NCBI RefSeq assembly: GCF_014805625.2 | Contig: NW_023998415.1 | Coordinates: forward strand, 45,072,339 to 45,136,338 | Length of the DNA: 64,000 bases | Source: Glossina fuscipes | Taxonomy: Eukaryota > Arthropoda > Insecta > Diptera > Glossinidae | Direction: 5' to 3' | Part shown: positions 1-10,818 of the stretch, piece by piece | Position numbering within the stretch: position 1 is the first letter of the stretch | How the letters are laid out: each line of letters starts with the position of its first letter | Position numbers and translations under genes: made by a program | The notes under the pieces: generated by a model | What the model was told of the DNA's origin: nothing | Database searches by the model: none | Seen by the model: the letters and a program-made list of their open reading frames with translations, nothing else

Positions 1-1926
1 TTGACTAAAATGATTGTCATGTTTATTTGCTTCGTTTAACTTCTTAGTTAGCTATACATTATCCTATATGTATGTGTATATGTGAATATATATATATATA
101 TATGTAGCCGTGTATTGCTTACATCATTCATCTTCATTCACTCGCATACCGTAATATATTTCAAGTAAACTCAGTCATAAAATATTTTGTAATATTTTCA
201 GTTGCCAAGTCGGCCAAACTATGCCAAGCTAGGCCAGGCCAGGCCAGTTCATTTCGTTTATGAGCAAACATTATAATCACTGTACGAGTTGTGAAACTAA
301 ATATTGTGTAAATGTTTATATGGAATACCTTAATATCGGTTAAATGCTATGAACCAGATTTTCTTCTCCGGTATCATTATATGCTATCTCTTTCTCTCTC
401 ACTCTCGTTTATTTATTTATTTATTTATTATCATTATTATTTATTTTTATTTGCTTTCATTTTTTTTTTTTTTTTTTTTTTTCATCTTCTCTGTGGTCTT
501 ATTTTCACGTATTTGTGTTTATTCGGTAAAAACAGATTCTTGGATAATCATAGAAATGCTATCGCACGATTTGTGTACATTTGTACAGATGTGATTGTTA
601 ACAAAATGAGAACAACAGACCAAAAAATGAGAACAATCAGTGAGATTATAAGAAAAAGAACAAAAACAAAAACAAAAAACAAAAAATAAAAATAAAAGAA
701 AACAAGAAAAATAAATAAATAAATAAATAAGAAAAAAAATTATATTTATTATACTAAACATGTGTGGGTGGATATTTTCTCTTCTTCCCCTTGTTTCCCT
801 ATATCGTATCTATATATTTTTGCTTAATAATATGGACGTTTTATGGATGTTAACAAAATTCGAAACAGAAACGATTTCCATTTGCAACTGGTTTCATACT
901 GAAAAGGATTAAGCAATAGATTGAAGAGAAAAATCTTAATCTTAATCACCACTTGTGAGTATCTATCATATACAATAAAATTGGAAGAATTTCTTTCTAA
1001 TGTGAATCTGTAGATGAAATCAATTTCATTTTTCCTTCGGATGCCTTCTTATAAATAAATAAAGTTAAGCTAGTAAAGAACTCGACTTAAGTTAGCGCGC
1101 AGTAAACACTGTTCTGTTATAAAAATAATCAAATTTTATATTTGAACGATTATGGTATTTAAAAAAAAAAAAAAAAACCAAACAAATTCTTAACTTATAA
1201 TTAAATGAAACAAACACGGAAATTACTGTTCATAATGTGCACATACATACAGATTTGCTAACAAGTGCATTATATTCGGTAATTATGTGAGTGTACGCTG
1301 ACGCTGTGTATGACATTAACAGTGCCTGCCTAACTTATACGGTGCAGCATTTTATGTAATAAAAATAAAACAGCAACTAACAGCAACTAACAGCAACAAC
1401 AACAACAACAATAATAATAATAAGTACAAGTTTATTGCACCCTTTAACAATACATGTATAACATGTATGCCCACATATGTATGTATTTGCAAAAAAATCT
1501 ATATGAACAAAAGTATAATACACATAAGTCTGTGCACACATATGTGCTCTTGTAGTATGCCGTAGAACATTTTGTTTACTACTAGCGTAAATTCCTTTTT
1601 CTCATTCACTATCTCACTCCCTCGCCCTAATACTCTCCATTTTATTCATTCACTCACTCTCTCTTTCTCTCTCTCTCTACCTTTCTTTCTTTGTTACATT
1701 ATCATAAACACAACACTATCGTACACATCATTATACCCATCACACCGAATACGATACGTACGTGCATTAGATACACTTATGTAAATATATGTTCATCCGT
1801 ATGAGTACTTGGACTCACTCACACATTCACACAATTATCCCTAGAAATTGTTAATTCAATTAGTGTTCTAATGCAAACACACATGAGACCCGGAAATAAG
1901 CACATTCTTTCATTACTTTTGGGCAT

Positions 1927-1960
<34 letters not shown>

Positions 1961-1988
1961 GGACGGACGGACAGAGAGACGGACAGAT
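1927..1988. repeat. ACAG/GGAC tetranucleotide microsatellite
   Basis: ACAG repeats pass into GGAC and then GACAGATAG. Confidence 0.95.
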
Positions 1989-2901
1989 AGCAGTAAAGTA
2001 GATATACATAAACACCCACCCACACACACACAATATATACGTAACGTAGACGCATTGGCAATATAAAACAGCCAAACACAATCCCGCTCTTGTGCAAGCA
2101 AGTGCGGTTTTCCTGTGCTTATGCGCTTCCATAGCCTGTTGTGCGCTTCCAACAGCATTCGCTTCCTCAGTAATTACCCAAGGGAATTTTTTTTTTTTGT
2201 TGCCAAAAACCAAACGTATCTATATCTCTAACGTTTGAGCAGCATTAAAATTGCGGAATTATAAAGCACTTCGCTTTCTACTTCTTCTTCTTCTTCTTCT
2301 TTTTTTTTTGCCTTGTGCTCTTTTGAAACTGCTTTCAAAATCTTTCTAAAAATATTTTATTTAAAACTTCCACTGATTGCTGGCATAATCGTTTAAAAGA
2401 GATCTACTATCAATTCTTATCTCTCTCTTACCAATACAACAAAAACAACTTTTTTTTATATTTCAGTTGAAAACATTGTTGTAAATTCTCGCTCTCAACA
2501 CACACAATTTAATCAACGCTATCTTCACCCAATCAATTTCATGTAGGCAGGTAATACGTGATGGATTGTTGACCACATTTCTGGAAAAGATTTAAAAAAA
2601 ATTGTAAAACGTCACAAATCATCATAGTACCTAAAGGGTTAACTTAATTTTCCTCTTTTCACAACCTCAATCTTTCGCCGGCTACATGACGTGGCAAAAC
2701 CAATTGTATGACATACCAAAAAGCTAATGCTTAAAGACCTAATGCAATTGCACAAATTATTCTTGATAAAAAGTCATGCATAGATGCGAGAGGACTCTTT
2801 ACTCCTATCATAACCATTTCATTTTATTGGCAAAGAAATGCTATAAATACGCTTTTACCAGCAGCGATGACCACTACTCTGATGGCATTGCGTAGGGAGC
2901 C

Positions 2902-2952
2902 ACTCTTGGAAGTGGCAAATCCAAGAGTTATCATGAGTAGGTACATGATAAC
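2902..2952. repeat. overlapping inverted repeats (two hairpins)
   Basis: ACTCTTGG (2902-2909) pairs with CCAAGAGT (2921-2928), and GTTATCATG (2927-2935) pairs with CATGATAAC (2944-2952). Both stems are perfect and share two bases. No gene is nearby. Confidence 0.8.
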
Positions 2953-3424
2953 CATAAGGAAGGAAATCAATTTAGCCGACGCTAGGTATATAATCATATA
3001 TCTGTCATGGAATTGATATTTACATCTCTAAAATCTTTCATCTTTCAGAATGTAAATGACTTGTATTTGTACTATTTCGTACAATACCGTTATACCAACT
3101 TATGAAATCAACTCAATTAATTTTCCGCACGATTCATCCATAGTGAACAGAAATTCAGAAAAAAAGTGATTTAGCAGCACTGGCAATTGTATAAAAAAAA
3201 AAAAAAAAGAACCCATCATTTACTTTTCTCATATTAGCTACGTTGTACGTTTATGCGGCAATGAGGTTAAATTCTCATCATGAAATATTTACATTCACAT
3301 ACCATGTTACGCTATTTGGTGTTCGATGAAAGATCTTGCGGTTTCAATAAAACTTTAGCATTACTAAAACACAACAAATACCTACATCAACAACAATTTC
3401 CTTCTTCTTCATCTTCTTCTTCGG

Positions 3425-4560
3425 TTATTCAGCAAATTGGCTGTGTGGTGTAAAAAAGACCCACAGAGCTCTTTGGCTGGGCCTTGGTTAAGTTGAGATT
3501 AGATTTGTTATATAATATTATTATTTATTTATTTATTTTAGTGACTATTTGGTTAAAGAAGAAGAAGAAGACAAGTTCTTCTGTTATTCAGCAAAGTAGC
3601 AAACGAAAATTGGCTGTGATGTGTAAAAAAGACCCACAGAGCTCTTTGGCTGGGTCTTAGTAAAATTGAGATTAGATTTGTTATATAATATTATTATTTA
3701 TTTATTTATTTTAGTGACTATTTGGTTAAAGAAGAAGAAGAAGACAAGTTCTTCTGTTATTCAGCCAAGTAACAAACGAAAATTGGCTGTGATGTGTAAA
3801 AAAGACCCACAGANNNNNNNNNNNNNNNNNNNNNNNNNNNNNNNNNNNNNNNNNNNNNNNNNNNNNNNNNNNNNNNNNNNNNNNNNNNNNNNNNNNNNNN
3901 NNNNNNNNNNNNNNNNNNNNNNNNNNNNNNNNNNNNNNNNNNNNNNNNNNNNNNNNNNNNNNNNNNNNNNNNNNNNNNNNNNNNNNNNNNNNNNNNNNNN
4001 NNNNNNNNNNNNNNNNNNNNNNNNNNNNNNNNNNNNNNNNNNNNNNNNNNNNNNNNNNNNNNNNNNNNNNNNNNNNNNNNNNNNNNNNNNNNNNNNNNNN
4101 NNNNNNNNNNNNNNNNNNNNNNNNNNNNNNNNNNNNNNNNNNNNNNNNNNNNNNNNNNNNNNNNNNNNNNNNNNNNNNNNNNNNNNNNNNNNNNNNNNNN
4201 NNNNNNNNNNNNNNNNNNNNNNNNNNNNNNNNNNNNNNNNNNNNNNNNNNNNNNNNNNNNNNNNNNNNNNNNNNNNNNNNNNNNNNNNNNNNNNNNNNNN
4301 NNNNNNNNNNNNNNNNNNNNNNNNNNNNNNNNNNNNNNNNNNNNNNNNNNNNNNNNNNNNNNNNNNNNNNNNNNNNNNNNNNNNNNNNNNNNNNNNNNNN
4401 NNNNNNNNNNNNNNNNNNNNNNNNNNNNNNNNNNNNNNNNNNNNNNNNNNNNNNNNNNNNNNNNNNNNNNNNNNNNNNNNNNNNNNTGGCTGGGCCTTGG
4501 TTAAGTTGAGATTAGATTTGTTATATAATATTATTATTTATTTATTTATTTTAGTGATTA
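3425..4560. repeat. 173-bp tandem repeat array (partly in an assembly gap)
   Basis: Visible units begin near 3425, 3584 and 3757, each carrying TTATTCAGC, AAAGACCCACAGAG, TTGAGATTAGATTTG and TATTTATTTATTTTAGTGA. A last partial unit resumes at 4487 after the gap. The first unit lacks about 14 bp. Unit two and unit three are nearly identical, suggesting recent homogenisation. Confidence 0.9.
3814..4486. other. assembly gap of 673 N
   Basis: A run of N inside the 173-bp tandem array. Same-phase repeat sequence flanks it on both sides, so the missing DNA is probably about four to five more units. Any open frame spanning it is meaningless. Confidence 0.98.
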
Positions 4561-4815
4561 CTTGTTTAATGTGTTTTTTTTATTTTTTTTATTTTTAATT
4601 TTGCTTGTTATACGTTTGCCACATTATTTTCGATTATTTTGAATTTTTATTAAAACATGTATATTACTCGTCCGCGAGAGCGAAGAGTAAATTCCGATAT
4701 GTAAAATGTATTCCGATATGTATGAGTATATTAAAATTTATATAAAGGAATCGATGTATCTAAGAGCAAAAAAGTGTAGAAGAGAAGAGTAGGTTCATAA
4801 CGTGACTGCAAACGC

Positions 4816-7309
4816 TTACATGTCTTATCCTTTTTAAAACAAATTTTTAAATGTCTAAAAATAAATTAGATACATGCGATACATGCGCATAACCTATTTA
4901 AAGCTTTTAATATTAATAAATATTGAAGAATTGATAGGAAACTTTATTAAAATAAATTTTTATGCCTAATTAAATAATTATCGTTACATCACTTGATAAG
5001 TTGATACAAATTTTGAATTTCATATTAGTAGTAGAAGTATTTAAAAGCGACCTAATTCGTGAATTATGTTTTTCTTCTTCTTGTTTTTCCTCAAAATAAA
5101 ACATCATCAATAGCAGGCAAACCGAAGATAGGGAAGAGGACTTCTCACTGGGCTTGTGGTAATAATCGTGTACTCTAGCGTATTTTCAAAGGAAAATTAA
5201 TAAAATAATGATATTAAAACAAAATGGCAACGTGGACGCCCCTTTACATGGAAAAGGTCGGCCGCACGCCGTAGCATAATTAATTCAAATTTCTTTTTTA
5301 GAATTATTGAAGTTTTTTGCTTTCTTCTTCTTCTTCTTTTTTTTTTTTTCTGGCTATAATCAATCAGGAAGGATTATAGGATAGACGTTCGACTTGCAAA
5401 TGGAGACGAATGAATACTTTACCAAGGAATATTGACCTACCTTTTTCTTTTTTGGCCTTAAATTGTTTGGTATAATTGTGAACGACATTTATTATCAGCA
5501 GGACCACGTCACTTGCCCCAAACACCTCCCAAAATGACGAGTATATTGGCTAACTGGTTTATAGTGTTTTTCTAAGATCCTTATAGTGCAAGCAAAATAT
5601 AATTGCATCATTTTTGTTAAAACTAATCCCTTCTACGTGTGACGTGTAGAGTTAAATTTTGTAAAGGCTAAGACGCATGACGCATATGCAGGTAAAAAGT
5701 CAGCCAATGCATATGCTTCGATATAGTATAATAAATAAACATTGATACTTGAGAATAATGCGACTTTTTGATCGTACAAATTAGCTGGTAATCTTAATTT
5801 ACCGTTCGATGAGAAAAGTAATTCGAAATTTATATTAAAAGTGACAAAAAATATGCTTTGTCTTTAATCCTTATAGAAATAAATGAAAATGCATTAAAGA
5901 AGAATGCAAAGCCTTATTATGACATAAGGACTGACTGCGCTCTATAAATTCAAATATATTGTCAATGTTCTCATAGTTACATATTTTTGGTTTTGTTGCA
6001 TTTCATTGCATTTTGCAGTAAGTAATTTTTATAATTTTCAAATGAATTTTTAATATTTAAGAAAATCCGTAACTGAATAACATTTCATATAATGCATTAT
6101 TGCTATGCTATTATATGTTATATGTATGTTATCAGCTATTGATTTATCGTATATATATATGTATAAATGTATGAATGTGTACAGAGAACTGTTATTGTTC
6201 GGGCAAAGATAACTCAATAACTGTTTGTCTATCTTCGAATACAAAACAAATAAATACATAAGATATTTATGTGGACACACAGTGTGATTGACCCATATCT
6301 CTCAATTTAATAAATACGATTCAATACAATTCAATTCGGTTCAGTTCAACTGGTTGATTCAACAAATTTAACACTTGCAGACAAACACGCACATTCATGT
6401 GTGTATGTGCATATATATAAGCATAGATATGATTATTTGCATACATATGCATACATATATGCGTACTATTTTATTTGGCTGAGTGTCAGTTATTGAAAAG
6501 ATATCATTCGTTTGTTTCGTTTGTTTGTTTGCTTGATTATTTGTTGATTTGTGTCTTTCTAGTCTGTTTATTGGAATTTTATTTTTCCGTATCAGAGAAA
6601 TAGAAATTTATTATTGTGATATCCTTACTAGCCAAACATACATGCATATATGCATACATGCCCATACATGCATAGACGATATCAATTTGATTGCGAACGG
6701 AATTTATTTTACATTTTATACAATTCATTGTATAAATGTTTACTAAAAAAATATATATACAGGTGTCCATGTGTGTAAACAATAACTGCATTGGTACCGA
6801 CATATTTCGATTTACAAATTTATTCGATTTATCTCTCTCAAGCTGAAGATTTGAAAGACGATTTCCTTTTGACGTTATTTCTTCGCAATAACACAATATA
6901 GATATATTCCGATGGGCATATCTCTCTCACTCTTACTCTCTTACTCTCTTTCTATCTTTCTCGCTTCCTCACCTTGTATATGTGTTTGTCGCATTTCGTA
7001 AAGATAAAATGTGAAATTTTTCCAATTTAAAATTATTTCCTTTTTGGTCCTTGAATGAATGCAAAGTTTAATAAAATAAAATAAAATAATTTCCTAAAAA
7101 TATGCTTACAAAATATTTAATATCTTTTTATCAATACTTTAAATATCTCTTAGAGAAAACTGCGCATGTAAGTTTTAAAATCAACTTTCACCCATAACTT
7201 TCAATTCGATACCAAACATACATTTTTAAGGTAATAACGATGAAGTTTAGTTTCTTCTTTTACCCCCAAAAAAAATTTTAATTAAAAATGCTGTGCCATA
7301 CATATATAA
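4816..7309. other. no gene seen
   Basis: AT-rich DNA without recognisable coding or repeat structure beyond short AT and CATA tracts and GTTT repeats near 6510-6550. Confidence 0.75.
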
Positions 7310-7696
7310 CTAGTAAGAAAATTAAATTCGATCGGGACCGAATCTTGTATACCCATCACCCAAGTCAAAGAAAAAAAATTTTCATATTCTATAATTTGGT
7401 ACGGGCTCAGCTGATTTCTTCCATTTTCAAAATAAACATTTTTAACGTATAGGCACATCGGCGTTGTAGACGCGTCTTTTGAAAAGTTTAGGTCAATTCC
7501 AAATTCTTTTGCAAATTTTCAGGCGATATCTTTATTTTCGCTAAAGAATGCTCATCACAACTACTACAAAGTTACGCAAACATCCAGATGGACAGGCGAA
7601 CCGGTAAACATGTTTAGGTGGATACCAAATTTGAAACTAGCCGAGCATTTATATACTTTATGTAGAGATTTTGAAATTTCTGTTTCTGTATTGGGA
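7310..7696 (+). repeat. probable left part of the same dispersed repeat
   Basis: GGACCGAATCTTGTATACCC near 7336-7354 is followed by CATCACC. A similar left block (GGACCGAATCTCTCGTATAC) occurs at 21819-21838. This suggests that the repeat family extends leftward of the inverted-pair homology. The boundaries are uncertain. Confidence 0.5.
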
Positions 7697-8187
7697 AAAC
7701 AATTAAATTTTGATACACTATATTATTGGATGGGTGTGGTCAATTTTTTCCATTTTTGTATACAGATGCTATAGCGTCGCCCATAGAATACGCTTTCAAA
7801 TTTTTGCACATTTATTTGCTATGGTTTATGAGTAAAGAGCAAACAAGCAATTTGTTATTCTCAATGAAAAGCAGAGGTGTTCTCAGTGTACGTGGTATTG
7901 TAAGTGTGTCCTTAAACCGATTTGGCCCATTTTTAATACCAACTTGCGTGCAAGAAGTTCCACTGTTTTTGCCAAACTTGAAGTCGATAGCTCCATTTTT
8001 GCGGCCGGGAGAATGTTTACAACAGACGATCAGAAGGACAGACGGACGTGCTTAAATCAATTTAGAATTTGATGCTGATCGAGATTATACAATATATATA
8101 ATTTGCGGGGTCGCTGATGCTTCTTTCTGGTCGTTACAAACGTTTTGACAAAATGAATATACTCCTCATCCTTCGATGATGGGTATA
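7697..8187 (+). repeat. dispersed repeat, inverted-pair arm A
   Basis: About 97-98% identical to the reverse complement of 10349-10818; I count 8 differences over about 340 bp. It contains the GATGGGTGTGG block, GACAGACGGACG, TTTAGAATTTGATGCTGATC and ends GATGATGGGTATA. A matching TATACCCATCACC lies upstream at 7348-7360, so the element may run from at least 7348. The open frame inside it (7726-8055) recurs in the other arm only because the DNA is duplicated; I see no protein motif. Confidence 0.85.
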
Positions 8188-9539
8188 AAGATATGTGGAA
8201 TAGAAATAGAATCACGTTAACAAATCAAATCTTCTTCAATAGATTCGCATGATAACTTAAAAAGAGGAAGAAAATTTTCGAAATATTGTACTAGGAGTAT
8301 AGAATTTATTCGATATTTTTAAATGATATTTTGGAAACGAAATTAAATCCCTTATGCTTAAAAAACTTACTTACACTTACATTACTTGAAATTTTTTTCA
8401 ATGGCAATAAACTCACCTTTCACGAAGTGATCAGCAAAGCCAAAGCTCTGCCTGTAACTCTATCCGGCGAATCCCCCTGCGCTGAATATATCCCCGAGTA
8501 AGATCAGTAATTTTGGCGTTTTACTTGCTATAGTAGCTTTATGCAAATGTATGTAAAATCCATGAACACTTCTTATGAAGCTTTTGAAAATTTGTCGGTT
8601 CATAGATCTTTCTGTCATTTTGCTCATGCTGCAGGTTGCAATTTTTGCAATATTTCAAAGTAACTTGGTAAACTGGCACGTATACTGAACCAGACTATAT
8701 TTACGATCATATATCTATATAACCGATTATTTTGAAAAAGCCTTTTATAAGAAAAAATTATTAAATTTTAAAAATATCTTGACTGCATTCTTAATTGATG
8801 TGAGATATTTCGGATCGAATATGCGAATTATTTATGCATTATCCTCCATAAAACCGTTCCTAACCAAGCCAAGCCTTTTTATGGCAAAAAGTTGTAATTT
8901 TTAATAGTCCATTATGAATATTATTGGTTCATAATAGTATTTCGAACTGAAGATCAATTGTACGAAATTTGGACAACATAGATATATATTTTATATCCCA
9001 ACTTATATGGAAGGATTCTCAAGGAAATTAACCCTTAATGCACGAGCAAAGTCTATTTTTTCGCGAAAAAAAAATGAAGAATTGTATAAGACGTAGCGCG
9101 GTGTAGAACCTTTAATAATCATCTTTGCCGTTACTCGTTCTCTTGTTTTTCTTAGGAGCATTTTGCTTAAACACTATATAAATGTTTTATTTTCCCCACA
9201 AGTCTACGAAACAGAATTGGGTTAACAAAACCAAAAGTGTTTGTTTTCGTTGCTTCTGCCCTTCAAAAACTTATTAATTGATTTGTTTTTTAATTATCTG
9301 CTTGAAGGCTTTTAATGGCAGATTCAGTTCATCGAACTTTTCTCTTTTCTTTTCTTGTGTTGCCCTTTCAGAATATTTTTATGAGAAAATATCAGAACCA
9401 CTTTGTTTAATCTTCAGCGATTGCGCGGCCGTAATTTTATTTATTTGTGTCGAAAATCATCTAAACGAACAGCGCTGATGACTGATCAAATCGATTCACG
9501 GTCCTTTCTGATTGCTTTGTACTTTTCATTTTGGTAAAT

Positions 9540-9573
<34 letters not shown>

Positions 9574-10348
9574 CATTATGTATATAACAATCCTTTTGAA
9601 GCAATGAACTTAAAGCAAACTCTCGCTATTATAAGTATTGAGTTCACACAACAAGTCTAGCAATTCAGAAGTCGAAAACACTACAGTGGGACATGTGGCC
9701 TACTTATTCATATAACGATTTATCAGAGCAAGGTTTCATATGGAGACTCTTCTTACAGAGTAGTGTTCGGGCCAAAGTTAAATTTCATCAAAATATCTTA
9801 AAAATTTGCGAACACAAGGAAAGAAAGTAATTCTGAACCGATCGATATAATAAGAGGTCGATTTATCTCAAGTCATTCTGGCTAATTCTAATCATCCTAA
9901 GCTTCTCACTAAGGAATTCCTGGCACTTTCCATCAGACTATACAATCATATACATATAAGTAAAATGTAGGGAACTAGATTTCCGGCAGCTAAGTAAGAA
10001 AATATTTTCTATTTTTCACTGCAGAATTCAATCCGTCTCTCTCATTTCGATGCCTTTGTCACAGCACGATTTGTTAAAATTCTCGAAATATATTTCAATT
10101 TCGCCAATAAACTCGTCCTTTGATCCGAATCTGTTTTGCTAAGGTATCCCTTTGTTGTAACAGTTATTGAGAGTCTGATTTTAATAATGGGATGGGTCGT
10201 GGGTGGCAGCAATACAAATTTTAATTCATGCGATTCCGGCAGTGCTGCGAATCAATAAGACATTGTGATGCTTATTCTACGGCGCATAAACGCGTTACTC
10301 ATATGGCGAACAGCTTCCATGCCTTTTGACATCTTTCGTAAGTCTTTT
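8188..10348. other. spacer between the inverted repeat arms; no gene seen
   Basis: Contains a 29-base poly(T) at 9542-9570. The open frame at 9278-9478 has no recognisable motif. Confidence 0.75.
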
Positions 10349-10818
10349 TATACCCATCACCGAAGCAAGAGGGGTATATTCATTTTGTCAAAACGTTTGT
10401 AACGACGCAGGAATGAAGCATCATATATTCTTGATCAGCATCAAATTCTAAATTGATTTACGCACGTCCGTCTGTCCTTCCGATCGTCTGTTGTAAACAT
10501 TCTCCCGGCCGCAAAAATGGAGCTATCGACTTCAAGTTTGGCAAAAACAGTGGAACTTCTTGCACGCAAGTTGGTATTAAAAATGGGCCAAATCGGTTTA
10601 AGGACACGCTTACAATACCACGTACACTGAGAACACCTCTGCTTTTCATTGAGAATGACAAGTTGCTTGTTTGCTGATTACTCATAAACCATAGCAAATA
10701 AATGTGCAAAAATTTGAAAGCGTATTCTATAGGCGACGCTATAGCATCTGTATACAAAAATGGAAAAAATTGACCACACCCATCCAATAATATAGTGTAT
10801 CAAAAATTAATTGCTTTT
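10349..10818 (-). repeat. dispersed repeat, inverted-pair arm B
   Basis: Near-identical reverse-complement partner of 7697-8187. It starts TATACCCATCACC on the plus strand, runs through CGTCCGTCTGTCC, and homology to arm A fades near 10818. The spacer between the arms is about 2.16 kb. Confidence 0.85.

Larger units (their letters stand above)
1..3400. other. no gene seen; simple-repeat-rich intergenic DNA
   Basis: Holds short AT, TTTA (408-430), CAA/ATA, CT and CTT arrays, homopolymers and the hairpin pair at 2902-2952. Every open frame here is low complexity or random-looking. Confidence 0.8.
3401..4815 (-). mobile_element. 3' fragment of a non-LTR retrotransposon with 173-bp tandem repeats
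   Basis: The stretch 4595-4815 aligns by eye with 55285-55510. Both share CGTTTGCCACATTAT-like, TTACTCGTCCG and GTAAATTCCG blocks and the block GGAATCGATG(T/G)AT. In the other copy this block lies just past an RNase H coding remnant, so it is the element's 3' region, read on the minus strand. Toward its 3' end, units repeat with a 173-bp period (ACAAG at 3571 and 3744); the outermost unit is shorter. The sequence then ends in a GAAGAAG-rich tail near 3401-3424. The N gap 3814-4486 interrupts the array. The copy looks 5'-truncated near 4815. Confidence 0.7.

Noticed and set aside
3666..4598. 310-codon open frame
   Set aside because: Most of it is translated N; it crosses the assembly gap in a tandem repeat.
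7726..8055. Duplicated 109-codon frame (partner at 10458-10787 on the minus strand)
   Set aside because: Its conservation comes from the recent DNA duplication of a dispersed repeat. It runs through the GACGGAC block and has no protein motif.
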